From Hyphomicrobiales bacterium (GTDB lineage Bacteria > Pseudomonadota > Alphaproteobacteria > Rhizobiales > Rhizobiaceae), in NCBI GenBank assembly GCA_900466475.1, contig UBMI01000023.1, positions 1 through 64,000 on the forward strand: a stretch of 64,000 bases of DNA. Direction: 5' to 3'. The notes beneath the pieces are model-generated. The model was not told the DNA's origin. It saw only the letters and a program-made list of their open reading frames with translations, and made no database searches. Shown here piece after piece: positions 35,880 through 44,214 of the stretch. The first letter of the stretch is position 1, and every line of letters starts with the position of its first letter. The position numbers were made by a program, and so were the translations under genes.

Positions 35880-35893
35880 TTGCGCTGGCGCAA
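35880..35893. promoter_or_regulatory. NnrR-type palindrome upstream of ftrABCD
   Basis: TTGCG-CTGG-CGCAA within the 18-bp inverted repeat CTTTGCGC-TG-GCGCAAAG (35878-35895). Centred 67 bp upstream of ftrA and 151 bp from nnrU, so ftrA is the likelier target. Confidence 0.72.
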
Positions 35894-35969
35894 AGATGCG
35901 CGGTTTAGCGTCGGGCAGGCCTTTGCCGGCCGCACGCGACCCAAATCTCGTCAACGGGTCGCCCATTGC

Positions 35970-35983
35970 TTGACTCTGGTCAA
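35970..35983. promoter_or_regulatory. FNR-family box upstream of nnrU
   Basis: TTGAC-TCTG-GTCAA, a symmetric dyad centred about 61 bp upstream of the nnrU start. Confidence 0.8.
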
Positions 35984-36037
35984 AGTTGTGGCGGGCCTTG
36001 ACCGATACATCACCTTTCGCCAAAGGGGAGTAATCAC

Positions 36038-36718
36038 GTGATCCAGTTCGTCAGCGCGTTTAGTGTATTTCTCATGCTGCATTCGATCCCGGCGATCCCG
36101 AACATTCGCCTTCGTATCATCCGGTCGATCGGCAAGCCGACCTATATCCTTGCCTATTCCGTTGTCTCGCTTGCGGCGCTGGTCTGGCTCTTTTCCGCAG
36201 CACTTGCCCTCGACTATGTCCCGCTGTGGGAGCTGCGTCCCTGGCATGCGGCGATGACCTTCCTGCTCGCGCCGGTCGGGTGTTTTCTCGTGCTTGCCGG
36301 TCTGATGAGCGCAAATCCCCTGTCCATATCGATCCGCTCGGCGGGGCCGGCCGAAGCGGTTTCGCAAATCACCCGACATCCCGTGCAATGGGGATTTGCT
36401 CTCTGGGCACTCGGCCATGTCGTCGCCAACGGGGACTTGCGTTCGCTTCTCTTGTTCGGAGGTCTCGGGCTTTTCGCACTCGCCGGCATTCCGATGGCCG
36501 AGCGCCGGGCGAGAAAGCGTCTCGGCGCTCACTGGGAGGTCTACGCCGCGCAGACATCCGTCTGGCCCCTGGCGGCGTTTGTTTCCGGGGTCCCGCCGAA
36601 ATCGGACACGGCGCTTGTGGCAGCAGCGGTGGCCACGATCGCGCTGGTCGCCTGGCTGCTCCTTGCGGGCGGTCACGCCCTGCTCTTCGGCGCCGACCCG
36701 ATTTCCGTCTTCGGCTGA
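36038..36718 (+). CDS. nnrU: NnrU family membrane protein
   Basis: 226 residues from GTG 36038, with AAGGGGAG upstream. 'FSVFLMLHSIPAIPNIRLRII', 'HAAMTFLLAPVGCFLVLAG' and 'ITRHPVQWGFALWALGHVVANGD' identify NnrU, an NnrR-dependent polytopic protein required for full nitrite/NO metabolism in some rhizobia and related to isoprenylcysteine methyltransferase-like membrane proteins. Its 3' end overlaps the convergent ubiX by 46 bp. Confidence 0.93.
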   Translation: MIQFVSAFSVFLMLHSIPAIPNIRLRIIRSIGKPTYILAYSVVSLAALVWLFSAALALDYVPLWELRPWHAAMTFLLAPVGCFLVLAGLMSANPLSISIRSAGPAEAVSQITRHPVQWGFALWALGHVVANGDLRSLLLFGGLGLFALAGIPMAERRARKRLGAHWEVYAAQTSVWPLAAFVSGVPPKSDTALVAAAVATIALVAWLLLAGGHALLFGADPISVFG

Positions 36719-37311
36719 TTGAAGTCCGCCTCGCCGGACCAGGCGCTTGCCAGCGGCGCGACCGGCAGGCCCAGGAGATCGACGGCGCGACGGGCAAGGT
36801 GATCCACGATCTCCTGCACCGACTGCGGCCGATTGTAGAAGGCAGGAACCGGCGGCATCACGATCCCGCCCATTTCGGTAACTGATGTCATGTTGCGCAG
36901 ATGCCCGAGATGCAACGGCGTCTCTCGCGTAATCAGCACGAGCCGCCGTCTCTCCTTGAGTTGGACGTCGGCAGCACGCGCCACGAGGCTGCTGGAAAGA
37001 CCGGTTGAAATTGCGGCCAGCGTCTTCATCGAGCAAGGCGCAACGATCATTCCCGCGACAGAAAACGAGCCGCTGGCGATGGTCGCACCGATATCGCCAT
37101 TGTCGTAGCTTCTGTAGGCCTTTGGCAGCATCCCATCATGGGCGTCGGCCCCAGCCTCGTGCAAAAGGGTCCGCTTGCCGCTTTGCGTGACGACGAGATG
37201 GACCCGCACGCCGAGCCCGCACAAGAGATCGAGGACAGCAAGGCCAATAGCCGCGCCTGAGGCTCCAGTAACCGCCAGTACGACGTCGCGCTGCTCATGA
37301 AACGATGTCAC
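36673..37311 (-). CDS. ubiX: UbiX flavin prenyltransferase
   Basis: 212 residues. The FMN-binding start 'VVLAVTGASGAAIGLAVLDLL', 'GSFSVAGMIVAPCSMKTLAAI' and 'RETPLHLGHLRNMTSVTEMGG' are UbiX/Pad1 hallmarks. It makes prenylated FMN for UbiD decarboxylases. It overlaps ubiD by 17 bp upstream and nnrU (convergent) at its 3' end; the last 15 or so residues exceed the usual domain. Confidence 0.93.
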   Translation of the reverse strand: MTSFHEQRDVVLAVTGASGAAIGLAVLDLLCGLGVRVHLVVTQSGKRTLLHEAGADAHDGMLPKAYRSYDNGDIGATIASGSFSVAGMIVAPCSMKTLAAISTGLSSSLVARAADVQLKERRRLVLITRETPLHLGHLRNMTSVTEMGGIVMPPVPAFYNRPQSVQEIVDHLARRAVDLLGLPVAPLASAWSGEADFNQPKTEIGSAPKSRA

Positions 37312-38803
37312 GTTTGATCCTTTCCCATGTTGTTGCTGCGTGCGCCGCGATGTCTGACGGCATGCGCAGTTCGCGACCCCATTCGCGGTCGCTCTCCGGC
37401 CCGATCTTGCGGGTGGCGTCGAGGCCCATCTTCGTTCCGAGACCCGCTCGAGGTGACGCGAAATCGAGATAATCGATCGGCGTGTTTTCGAGGACCGTCA
37501 GGTCACGCGACGCGTCGAACCGCGTGGACACGGCCCACATGACATCCTCCCAGCTCCTCACGCCGATGTCGGCATCGACCACGATGATCAGCTTGGTGTA
37601 GTTGAACTGCGGCAGCATCGACCAGAGCCCCATCATCACCCTGCGCGCCTGTCCCGGATACCGCTTGTCGATGGAGACGACCGCCGTGCGGTAGGAGCAG
37701 GCCTCCGGCGGCAGCCAGAGATCGCAGATTTCGGGAAATTGTCGCCGCAGGATCGGGACGAACAGCTCTGTCATCGCCTCCCCGAGCCTGGAAGGCTCGT
37801 CCGGCGGGCGGCCGGTATAGGTCGACAGGTAAACCGGCGAGCGGCGGGTGGTGATGGCGCTCAACCGGACGATCGGAAAGGGTTCGACGCTGTTGTAATA
37901 ACCGGTGTGGTCGCCATAGGGACCTTCAGGCGCAGTCTCATCGATCGACACGTGCCCCTCCAGAATGATCTCGGCGCAGGCCGGCACGTCGAGCGGCACG
38001 GTCAGAGCGCTGACGACCTGCGTGCGCGCGCAACGCAGAAGACCGGCGAAATTCAGTTCGCTCACTCCTTCGGGCAGGGGCATGACAGCGGCAAGCAGCG
38101 TCGCAGGGTCGGCGCCGATTGCGATCGCCACTGGCATGTCCTGACCGCGTCGCTGCCATTGCCGAAAGTGCTTTGCGCCGCCGCGATGGGCAAGCCAACG
38201 CATAATCAGGGAGGAGCGGTCGCGAACCTGCATCCGGTAGATGCCGACGTTGACGTCGCCAGGATCGTCGGGATCGCGGGTTATCACCAACGGCCAGGTC
38301 ACCAGGGGGGCCGGCTCGCCCGGCCAGCACCATTGGACCGGAAGCATGCCGGTATCGATGTCGGCTCCTCGGTAGACCACCTCCTGCGACAGGGCTGTGC
38401 GTCGATGCCTCGGCCGCATGCGAATTGCGGCCTTCAGCAGCGACAGCTTGCTCAAAGCGTCTGCAAGCGACTTCGGCGGAGATGGGTTTCGAAGATCGGC
38501 GAGATCCTCTGCCAGTCTCCCGAGGCCACCCTGCCCGACCCCGAAACCAAGCTCTATGCGCTCCCTGGTGCCGAACAGATTGACGAGCACCGGGATAGGG
38601 CTGCGCCGTCCATCGGCGTCTATCGGTGCCTTTATGAGAAGGGCCGGCCCGTTTTCCTCAAGCACATGCTGATGCAGGGCTGTCAGTTCGTGGACGAGCG
38701 ACACGGGTTCGTCGATCGACAGAAGCAGCCGGCGCTGCTCGAGCTCGCGAATGAAGGATTGCAGGTCGGCATGACGTTTGATCTTGGGCGCATCATTTAG
38801 CAT
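37295..38803 (-). CDS. ubiD: UbiD-family prenylated-FMN decarboxylase
   Basis: 502 residues. UbiD motifs include 'IILEGHVSIDETAPEGPYGDHTGYY', split here by my reading into a substrate loop and the 'GPYGDHTGY' segment, and C-terminal 'TPIDYLDFASPRAGLGTKMG' with the catalytic Glu-Asp region. It decarboxylates polyprenyl-hydroxybenzoate in ubiquinone synthesis. Pairing with ubiX and divergence from ubiTUV suggest a dedicated anaerobic ubiquinone branch. Confidence 0.9.
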   Translation of the reverse strand: MLNDAPKIKRHADLQSFIRELEQRRLLLSIDEPVSLVHELTALHQHVLEENGPALLIKAPIDADGRRSPIPVLVNLFGTRERIELGFGVGQGGLGRLAEDLADLRNPSPPKSLADALSKLSLLKAAIRMRPRHRRTALSQEVVYRGADIDTGMLPVQWCWPGEPAPLVTWPLVITRDPDDPGDVNVGIYRMQVRDRSSLIMRWLAHRGGAKHFRQWQRRGQDMPVAIAIGADPATLLAAVMPLPEGVSELNFAGLLRCARTQVVSALTVPLDVPACAEIILEGHVSIDETAPEGPYGDHTGYYNSVEPFPIVRLSAITTRRSPVYLSTYTGRPPDEPSRLGEAMTELFVPILRRQFPEICDLWLPPEACSYRTAVVSIDKRYPGQARRVMMGLWSMLPQFNYTKLIIVVDADIGVRSWEDVMWAVSTRFDASRDLTVLENTPIDYLDFASPRAGLGTKMGLDATRKIGPESDREWGRELRMPSDIAAHAATTWERIKRDIVS

Positions 38804-38838
38804 GGGGATGCAATCGGCGAGGAAACCGCTCCTGTCTT

Positions 38839-38852
38839 TGTCTCAAAACAAA
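38839..38852. promoter_or_regulatory. weak FNR-family box between ubiD and ubiT
   Basis: TTGTC-TCAA-AACAA preserves TTG-N8-CAA but has little other symmetry. It is in the 101-bp divergent region between ubiD and ubiT. Confidence 0.35.
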
Positions 38853-38904
38853 CAGGGCGAATGCGACAGGCCCTAGGGTGCCACTCTCACGAGAAGAGGC
38901 CTTT

Positions 38905-39411
38905 ATGCTTGTTCCATCCCGCTTGATGACCGCGGCCGGTATTGTGCCGTTGCCGATCGCGGCCCGCGCCGCATCCCTGCTGTTCGAGCAGGTGCTCAAA
39001 TCCCACCCCCGGCTCTTCGACCGGCTCGGGGATTATCGTTATTCGTGTTTTGGCTTTGCCCCCACTGACCTTGCCTTCGAGTTCGTGATCCGGCCTGCCG
39101 GAGATAGTATCCGAACCTTCCGGCGCGGGCGCGCACCGGAAACGGACGCCAAGATCAGTGGTCCGCTGCTCCTGATGCTCGGGCTTGCCGAGGGCCGCCT
39201 GGATGGTGATGCCGTCTTCTTTGCCCGCAAGCTTGCCGTGACAGGCGACATGGAAGCCGTGCTCGCGCTTCGAAATGCGCTTGATGACAGCGGAATCGAT
39301 CTGGTGAAACTGGCCGGAGACATGTCGGGGCCAATTCGCCGTCCCGTGATGGCGACACTCTCATCCATCCGGCGCCGTGCGCTCAAAGCCGAAGGTGCCA
39401 GATGGAACTGA
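38905..39411 (+). CDS. ubiT: UbiT, SCP2-domain ubiquinone accessory protein
   Basis: 168 residues from ATG 38905, preceded by GAAGAGG; an in-frame GTG at 38878 is less likely. The SCP2 sterol-carrier domain has 'FGFAPTDLAFEFVIRPAGDSI', 'DAKISGPLLLMLGLAEGRLDGDAVFFARKL' (in two blocks) and 'VTGDMEAVLALRNALDD'. UbiT binds ubiquinone intermediates in the O2-independent pathway, replacing UbiJ. It overlaps ubiU by 10 bp. Confidence 0.9.
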   Translation: MLVPSRLMTAAGIVPLPIAARAASLLFEQVLKSHPRLFDRLGDYRYSCFGFAPTDLAFEFVIRPAGDSIRTFRRGRAPETDAKISGPLLLMLGLAEGRLDGDAVFFARKLAVTGDMEAVLALRNALDDSGIDLVKLAGDMSGPIRRPVMATLSSIRRRALKAEGARWN

Positions 39412-40379
39412 TATGCCCAGCAGGAACCCCCTCGTCCTTCAGGGAGGCCGTCGATGCCGGTGCGGACGCGGTTTATTGCGGCTTTCGCGACGAAACGAAC
39501 GCCAGAAACTTCCCAGGTTTGAATTTTGATCTGCAGGAGCTTCGAGAGGCCGTTTCCTATGCCGGCGCCCGAGGCGTCAAGACATTCGTGGCACTGAACA
39601 CATTCATGACGGCGGGGCGGGAAGATCTCTGGTATCGCCGGGCGCAGGAAGCAACCGATGCCGGGGCCGACGCGCTGATCGTCGCCGATTTCGGCCTGAT
39701 GGCCCATGTTGCCGAACGTCACCCGCATCAGCGCCTGCATATTTCCGTGCAGGCTTCAGCCTCCAATCCGGACGCGCTTGCCTATCTGGTCGAAAGTTTT
39801 GGCGCAGCGCGCGTTGTCCTTCCCCGAACGCTGACGGTCGCAGACATTGCCCGCATCGCTCGTCGCGTAGCTTGCGAGCTTGAAGTCTTCGTCTTCGGCG
39901 GCCTCTGCGTCATGGCGGAGGGGCGCTGCTCGCTTTCCTCCTACGCCACCGGAAAATCACCCAACATGAACGGCGTCTGCTCGCCGGCAAGCCACGTCCG
40001 CTACCGGCAGGAGGGTACCGACATGGTATCGGAACTGGGCGGGTTTACGATCAACAGGTTCTCCGAGAAGGAACCGGCCGGCTATCCAACCCTCTGCAAG
40101 GGGCGCTTCGAAATCGGCAAGAGCAAGACCTACGCCTTCGAGGACCCGGTTTCTCTCGATGTCATGGACCAGCTGGACGAGCTCCAGGCAGCCGGTGTCA
40201 CAGCGCTGAAGGTAGAGGGGCGCCAACGCGGCAAGGCTTATATCTCGCAGGTCGTTTCGACGCTCCGCGCCACGATGGAAGCGGCCTCCGCCGATCGCCC
40301 CGCACTCATGGCCCGTCTCAAGGCCCTCAGCGAGGGACTGGAGACAACGCATGGCGCCTATGAGAAGCGGTGGAGGTAA
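39402..40379 (+). CDS. ubiU: UbiU, U32-family O2-independent ubiquinone hydroxylation protein
   Basis: 325 residues. It starts 'MELICPAGTPSSFREAVDAG' and holds the [4Fe-4S] cysteines in 'CVMAEGRCSLSSYATGKS', 'NMNGVCSPASHV' and 'YPTLCKGRF'. With UbiV it performs hydroxylations of ubiquinone synthesis without O2, using prephenate as hydroxyl donor in E. coli. First of the two peptidase-U32-like genes. Confidence 0.94.
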   Translation: MELICPAGTPSSFREAVDAGADAVYCGFRDETNARNFPGLNFDLQELREAVSYAGARGVKTFVALNTFMTAGREDLWYRRAQEATDAGADALIVADFGLMAHVAERHPHQRLHISVQASASNPDALAYLVESFGAARVVLPRTLTVADIARIARRVACELEVFVFGGLCVMAEGRCSLSSYATGKSPNMNGVCSPASHVRYRQEGTDMVSELGGFTINRFSEKEPAGYPTLCKGRFEIGKSKTYAFEDPVSLDVMDQLDELQAAGVTALKVEGRQRGKAYISQVVSTLRATMEAASADRPALMARLKALSEGLETTHGAYEKRWR

Positions 40380-40382
40380 GAG

Positions 40383-41300
40383 ATGAAGCTGACACTTGGC
40401 CCGCTCCAATATCTCTGGCCGAGCGACCGATGGCGCGACTTCTATTTCGCGATCGCCGACGAAGCGCCTGTGGATGTCGTCGTCATCGGCGAGACGATCT
40501 GCTCGAAGCGTCTGCATTTCATGGAGGCCGAACTTGCTGTCGTCATCGAGCGGTTGGAGGCCGCAGGAAAAGAGGTCAGGCTTTCGACACTGGCGCTTGT
40601 TACGCTCGATCGCGAGGCGAATTATCAAAGGGCACTCGCTCAGGAGGATGTCAGGCTCGTCGAGGCCAATGATCTCTCCGCCCTCTATCTTCTGAAGGGC
40701 CGGCCGCACGCCGTTGGACCGTTCATCAATGTCTATAATGCAGCGACCGCACGCGTTCTGGCATCCAATGGTGCGACGGCGATCTGCCTGCCGCCGGAAC
40801 TTCCAGCCTCGTCCGTCGCCGCCATTGCCAGAACCTGTCCCGATCTGGATCTAGAAGTCTTCGCCTTCGGCCGCATGCCGCTCGCCATCTCCGCGCGCTG
40901 CGCTCACGCCCGCTCGAAAGGGCGAACCAAGGACAATTGCCAGTTCGTCTGCCAGGAGGATCCTGATGGCATCACGGTCAACACCATTTCAGGCCAGCCC
41001 TTCCTTGCCCTGAATGGCGTGCAGACGCTTTCGCATACCTGTCAGGCCCTGCTCGAGCGATCCGACGAATGGACGGCACAGGGTGTCAGTTCGCTTCGGC
41101 TGTCACCGCAGACCTGCGACATGGTCGAAGTATCCTCGACTTTTCGCGGGATGCTGAATGGAGCAATCGAGCCCGGGCAGGCGCTGACCAGGCTGCGCGA
41201 TCTCTATCCGGACATTCCGCTATCGAACGGGTTTCACCACGGCAAGAGCGGCGCGGAATGGGTCGCGCGCCTGAGAAACGCAAAGGATTTGGCACAATGA
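40383..41300 (+). CDS. ubiV: UbiV, U32-family O2-independent ubiquinone hydroxylation protein
   Basis: 305 residues. Cysteines for its [4Fe-4S] cluster occur in 'GETICSKRLHF', 'ARCAHARSKGRTKDNCQFVC'. 'LTLGPLQYLWPSDRWRDFY' is a typical UbiV N-terminus. It forms a heterodimer with UbiU. It is 3 bp after ubiU and overlaps the next gene by ATGA. Confidence 0.94.
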   Translation: MKLTLGPLQYLWPSDRWRDFYFAIADEAPVDVVVIGETICSKRLHFMEAELAVVIERLEAAGKEVRLSTLALVTLDREANYQRALAQEDVRLVEANDLSALYLLKGRPHAVGPFINVYNAATARVLASNGATAICLPPELPASSVAAIARTCPDLDLEVFAFGRMPLAISARCAHARSKGRTKDNCQFVCQEDPDGITVNTISGQPFLALNGVQTLSHTCQALLERSDEWTAQGVSSLRLSPQTCDMVEVSSTFRGMLNGAIEPGQALTRLRDLYPDIPLSNGFHHGKSGAEWVARLRNAKDLAQ

Positions 41301-41719
41301 AGATGAGACTGTCGGAAAGCGACGCTCCCGGCGACAGACGGATCTTCTCTGCTCTGCGTCAGATAAAGGCTTTTGCGAAGAACCCGGATTCCGACTGCAA
41401 CTGCACCCTCATCATCGGTGAATTGCTCGCGCATCTGGTTCCAAGACAAAGAGCCGCCGTCGTGCAGGAGCTGTTCATGTCGGCGCTGCGCCAAAAAACG
41501 AAGGTCGGCACGCTCCTGGAACTTCTGAAGGAACTCGAGCAGTTTGGACCTGCCTCCGAAATCGGCGAGATCGAGGAAGCGGCTCTGATTTTCGACGATG
41601 TGGCAAAGCAGGCAAGAATGGGCTCTCAGCTTCTCAGAGCCTTCGTCGCCAATCGGCGAGACATTCTTGGTGCCCAGCAAACCCTTCTCGCGAAAGAGGC
41701 CGGGGAAATTCCATCATGA
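41297..41719 (+). CDS. hypothetical helical protein translationally coupled to ubiV
   Basis: 140 residues, no recognised family. It is mostly helical ('RIFSALRQIKAFAKNPDSDCN', 'ELLAHLVPRQRAAVVQELFM', 'GTLLELLKELEQFGPASEIG'), with one CNC motif. ATGA overlap with ubiV and with the next small gene indicates it belongs to the ubiTUV transcript. A role in anaerobic quinone synthesis or its control is a guess from position. Confidence 0.6.
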   Translation: MKMRLSESDAPGDRRIFSALRQIKAFAKNPDSDCNCTLIIGELLAHLVPRQRAAVVQELFMSALRQKTKVGTLLELLKELEQFGPASEIGEIEEAALIFDDVAKQARMGSQLLRAFVANRRDILGAQQTLLAKEAGEIPS

Positions 41720-41922
41720 AGGCAGAAAACCGCCGGGATCGGCACGTCGACGTGCTCGAGGTCATAAGCTGTGGCGGCTCGCCCGGCGGGGAATCGCGCG
41801 CAGCTCTCGAAATGTTTCTCCTGCAGACACGGCCGACCCTCGCGCCGGAGCCGACTGCCGGCGACCAACTGAACGGTCTGCGTATTGGCGTCAATGAGGC
41901 GGGCGGGAGGCCACATCCGTGA
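41716..41922 (+). CDS. hypothetical small protein after ubiTUV
   Basis: 68 residues (MKAENRRDRHVDVLEVISC...). The start overlaps the previous stop by ATGA, supporting translation, but the sequence has no recognisable domain and the C-terminus is low in structure. Confidence 0.35.
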   Translation: MKAENRRDRHVDVLEVISCGGSPGGESRAALEMFLLQTRPTLAPEPTAGDQLNGLRIGVNEAGGRPHP

Positions 41923-41967
41923 AAGCCGGCCAGTGGTCGATCGGTATTGTCACCGACATCATCGCAT

Positions 41968-41981
41968 TTGCGCCAGATCAA
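41968..41981. promoter_or_regulatory. FNR-family box upstream of tatA
   Basis: TTGCG-CCAG-ATCAA, a hybrid of the NnrR-like and FNR-like half-sites. The centre is 59 bp upstream of tatA. Confidence 0.65.
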
Positions 41982-42033
41982 TCACGGTCGAGGCTAATGG
42001 TTTATGCTCGTCATATTGCAAGGAGTGATCGGA

Positions 42034-42216
42034 ATGGGAAGTTTTAGCACCTGGCATTGGCTAATCGTCCTTGCCATCGTCCTCATCCTGTTTGGACGCG
42101 GCAGGATCCCAGAACTCATGGGCGACGTGGCACATGGCATCCGGGCCTTCAGGAAGGGATTCGACGACGAGCAGGTCAGCGGAAAGGACAGGCACGGCGA
42201 TGCAGATCGGCCTTGA
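42034..42216 (+). CDS. tatA: TatA/E-type twin-arginine translocase subunit
   Basis: 60 residues from ATG 42034 (AAGGAGTGATCGGA upstream). One membrane helix ('WHWLIVLAIVLILFGRGRIPELMGD') with the FGRG hinge is followed by an amphipathic helix 'GIRAFRKGFDDE', the TatA signature. It is a lone gene, not with tatBC, and probably a second, anaerobically expressed copy. Tat-type signals in the window include NirK. Confidence 0.88.
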   Translation: MGSFSTWHWLIVLAIVLILFGRGRIPELMGDVAHGIRAFRKGFDDEQVSGKDRHGDADRP

Positions 42217-42255
42217 TCCTGACCGACACAACTGTGCTGGATGCCGGGAGAGCGC

Positions 42256-42654
42256 ATGATGGACTACGCGATCATCTCGGCTCGGTTCGACGACGCAGAA
42301 AAATGCGGTCGAATCGATCTTCAAATCGCGGACCAGATCAGGCAGTTGATCGTCACCAGGCGATCGCTGCTGAGTGTTGCATCGCCACCGCGCGCGAGCG
42401 AGGCGCGGCTTTTCCAATTCCAGCATAACTTTTGCGAAATTGCGCTCGCCTACGGCAAATGCGACCGGAGGCGGGCGGAAACGCTGGTCGTCACAGCAAC
42501 CGACGTAAGGCGCTGGCGCCGCGGTCATTCACAGTCAGAACCGCTGTGGACGTGGCATGATGTCGGCACCATCACCCCCGTTCCCCGCCCGACCGAACCT
42601 ACACCCCGGCTATGCGCTTCGGCAGAAAAGCGCGAACGCTTCGTGGGCGCATAG
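42256..42654 (+). CDS. hypothetical protein
   Basis: 132 residues from ATG 42256 (GGGAGAG upstream). 'MMDYAIISARFDDAEKCGRID' and 'ALAYGKCDRRRAETLVVTATDVRRW' show moderately rhizobial codon use, but I recognise no family and the C-terminus is low-complexity. It lies 39 bp after tatA; coding status uncertain. Confidence 0.35.
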   Translation: MMDYAIISARFDDAEKCGRIDLQIADQIRQLIVTRRSLLSVASPPRASEARLFQFQHNFCEIALAYGKCDRRRAETLVVTATDVRRWRRGHSQSEPLWTWHDVGTITPVPRPTEPTPRLCASAEKRERFVGA

Positions 42655-43002
42655 TTTCCCGAGACGGCCTCGTCCTGATCGCGCGATATCGCGAAGCTCG
42701 GTCTCGAGCAGTTCTCATTCGTTCGCGCGGTTGCGATTAAGACATGGCGCCTTTGAAAGATCGTCAGAGATGCAGAACGTGTCTTCGGGTGCTTGATAGA
42801 TCTCTCTTAGGAGCACGGCTGGAGAAGCTGCTCGGCAAAACGGGGAGCGCATTTGTCTGCATGACCGGCGAAATGCTATCGCCCTCTGGGAGCTCGTCCT
42901 CGATCAACCTCGATCCGCCTGGAGCGGTCCTCGAACTGATACAGATCAAAACCATCCGTCAGAATCTATGAGAAGGTGGCAGACAATCGAGGACCGGATC
43001 TG
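42655..43002. other. intergenic stretch before the LysE-family gene
   Basis: 348 bp without a supportable gene. A 75-residue frame at 42744-42971 lacks a ribosome-binding site and family resemblance. No promoter dyad or terminator was recognised. Confidence 0.4.
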
Positions 43003-43578
43003 ATGAACCTGCCGACGTTCGCACTCGCCGCCTTATCGCTGTTGATCCTCCCTGGCCCTACCAATGCGGTTCTCGCCTTGGCGTCGACAGCCCTGACGCT
43101 CCGGCGGTTCCTATCGCTAATCTCTGCAGTCTTGCTCGCTTATCTCGCAATCATCGTTCCGGTGTCAGGGATCGCCGCTCCGCTTCTTCATGGCCATCCG
43201 ACCATTGCCAGCATCGTCAAGCTGATTTCGGCGATCTGGGTTCTTTATCTTGCGCTCAAGCTATGGGCTCCGGCACGATCGGGCGGCCGTAACAGGCTCA
43301 GCCTCGGTCCACTCTTCATCACCACTCTGCTCAATCCGAAGGCCGTCATTATCGGCCTCTCCCTAGTGCCCGCTGTCCAAGCCGGCGTACCTGCCGCGAT
43401 GGCGACATTCGCCTGCTGCGTGGCGGTGACCTCAGCGATCTGGCTGGGCCTTGGCAGTCTCATTGTTGGACACCATGCGCGGATGCCAACACTTGCGCAG
43501 CAGTGTGGTTGCGCAGCATTGGTTGCCTTCGCCGTGATCCTTGCCGTCGGCGCCTTATTGGACCTGAGAGCGATCTGA
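43003..43578 (+). CDS. LysE/RhtB-family amino-acid exporter
   Basis: 191 residues from ATG 43003 (an upstream ATG at 42976 is possible). The N-terminal 'LSLLILPGPTNAVLALASTAL' contains the PGP motif of LysE/RhtB translocators, 'FITTLLNPKAVIIGLSLVPA' the NPK motif, and there are about six membrane helices. Substrate not predictable. Its immediate 3' flank is a pseudogene. Confidence 0.82.
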   Translation: MNLPTFALAALSLLILPGPTNAVLALASTALTLRRFLSLISAVLLAYLAIIVPVSGIAAPLLHGHPTIASIVKLISAIWVLYLALKLWAPARSGGRNRLSLGPLFITTLLNPKAVIIGLSLVPAVQAGVPAAMATFACCVAVTSAIWLGLGSLIVGHHARMPTLAQQCGCAALVAFAVILAVGALLDLRAI

Positions 43579-43589
43579 GTTTTTCAGGG

Positions 43590-43952
43590 CGGCATCTGGA
43601 ACACCGCAGTCGGTTGCGAGGTTCGACATCTTGGTCGGCGACTAGACGGCCTGCCCTGTCCTGTCCAGCGGCGAAGACCAACAGGACTTCCCGCGCAAAT
43701 GGCAGAAGGACAAGCTGACGGCAATCGGCCCATCCTATCCGACCTGCCAGTGGCGGACAGCAATCCTCGGCGCTCTTGATGCGCTCGACGGCAAACCAGG
43801 TACCTGGTCCGGAATGGATCCTGCCTCAGCCGGCGATCACGCAGGATACGCTGGCAAGCTATATCGACGAGCGCATGCCGCCGTTAGACTCCAGCCTTTG
43901 CGGCTGCCAGGATCTGCCCGGCTATCCGGAGGTTTGGGTTGGCAAGAAATAG
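43590..43952 (+). pseudogene. remnant of a periplasmic sugar-binding protein (C-terminal part)
   Basis: One frame gives 'DKLTAIGPSYPTCQWRTAIL' then 'GALDALDGK'. After a frame change near 43797 the reading continues 'VPGPEWILPQPAITQDTLAS', 'YIDERMPPLDSSLCGCQDLP' and 'GYPEVWVGKK' to a stop. This order matches the C-terminus of rhizobial ABC sugar-binding proteins. An in-frame TAG sits at 43643. The N-terminal two thirds and any transporter genes are gone. Confidence 0.65.
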
Positions 43953-43969
43953 GTTTTGAAGGAAAGCAG

Positions 43970-43989
43970 CCCCGGCGGGAACGCCGGGG
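43970..43989. terminator. perfect hairpin, possible terminator
   Basis: CCCCGGCG-GGAA-CGCCGGGG, an 8-bp GC stem with a GNRA-type loop, just after the sugar-binding-protein remnant. No T-tract follows, so termination would be weak or rho-assisted. Confidence 0.5.
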
Positions 43990-44214
43990 TATCCCGCATT
44001 GGCCGGCGTCGCCGGCGGTAATGAGGAGTTTTCCATGCGGCAACCGACAATTGCGCCAGTCAGAGGTTCCGGGGTTGTGACTGAAAGAATCGGCTCCAGG
44101 TCGTCCACCTCTGCGGCCAAAAGCGGAACCCGGCACAAAACGGCCCGGAGCTGAAGCTGCGCGCCTGCCCGCCTCCAACAATCAATCGCTGTCCACCAGA
44201 CCATCCACGGCCTG

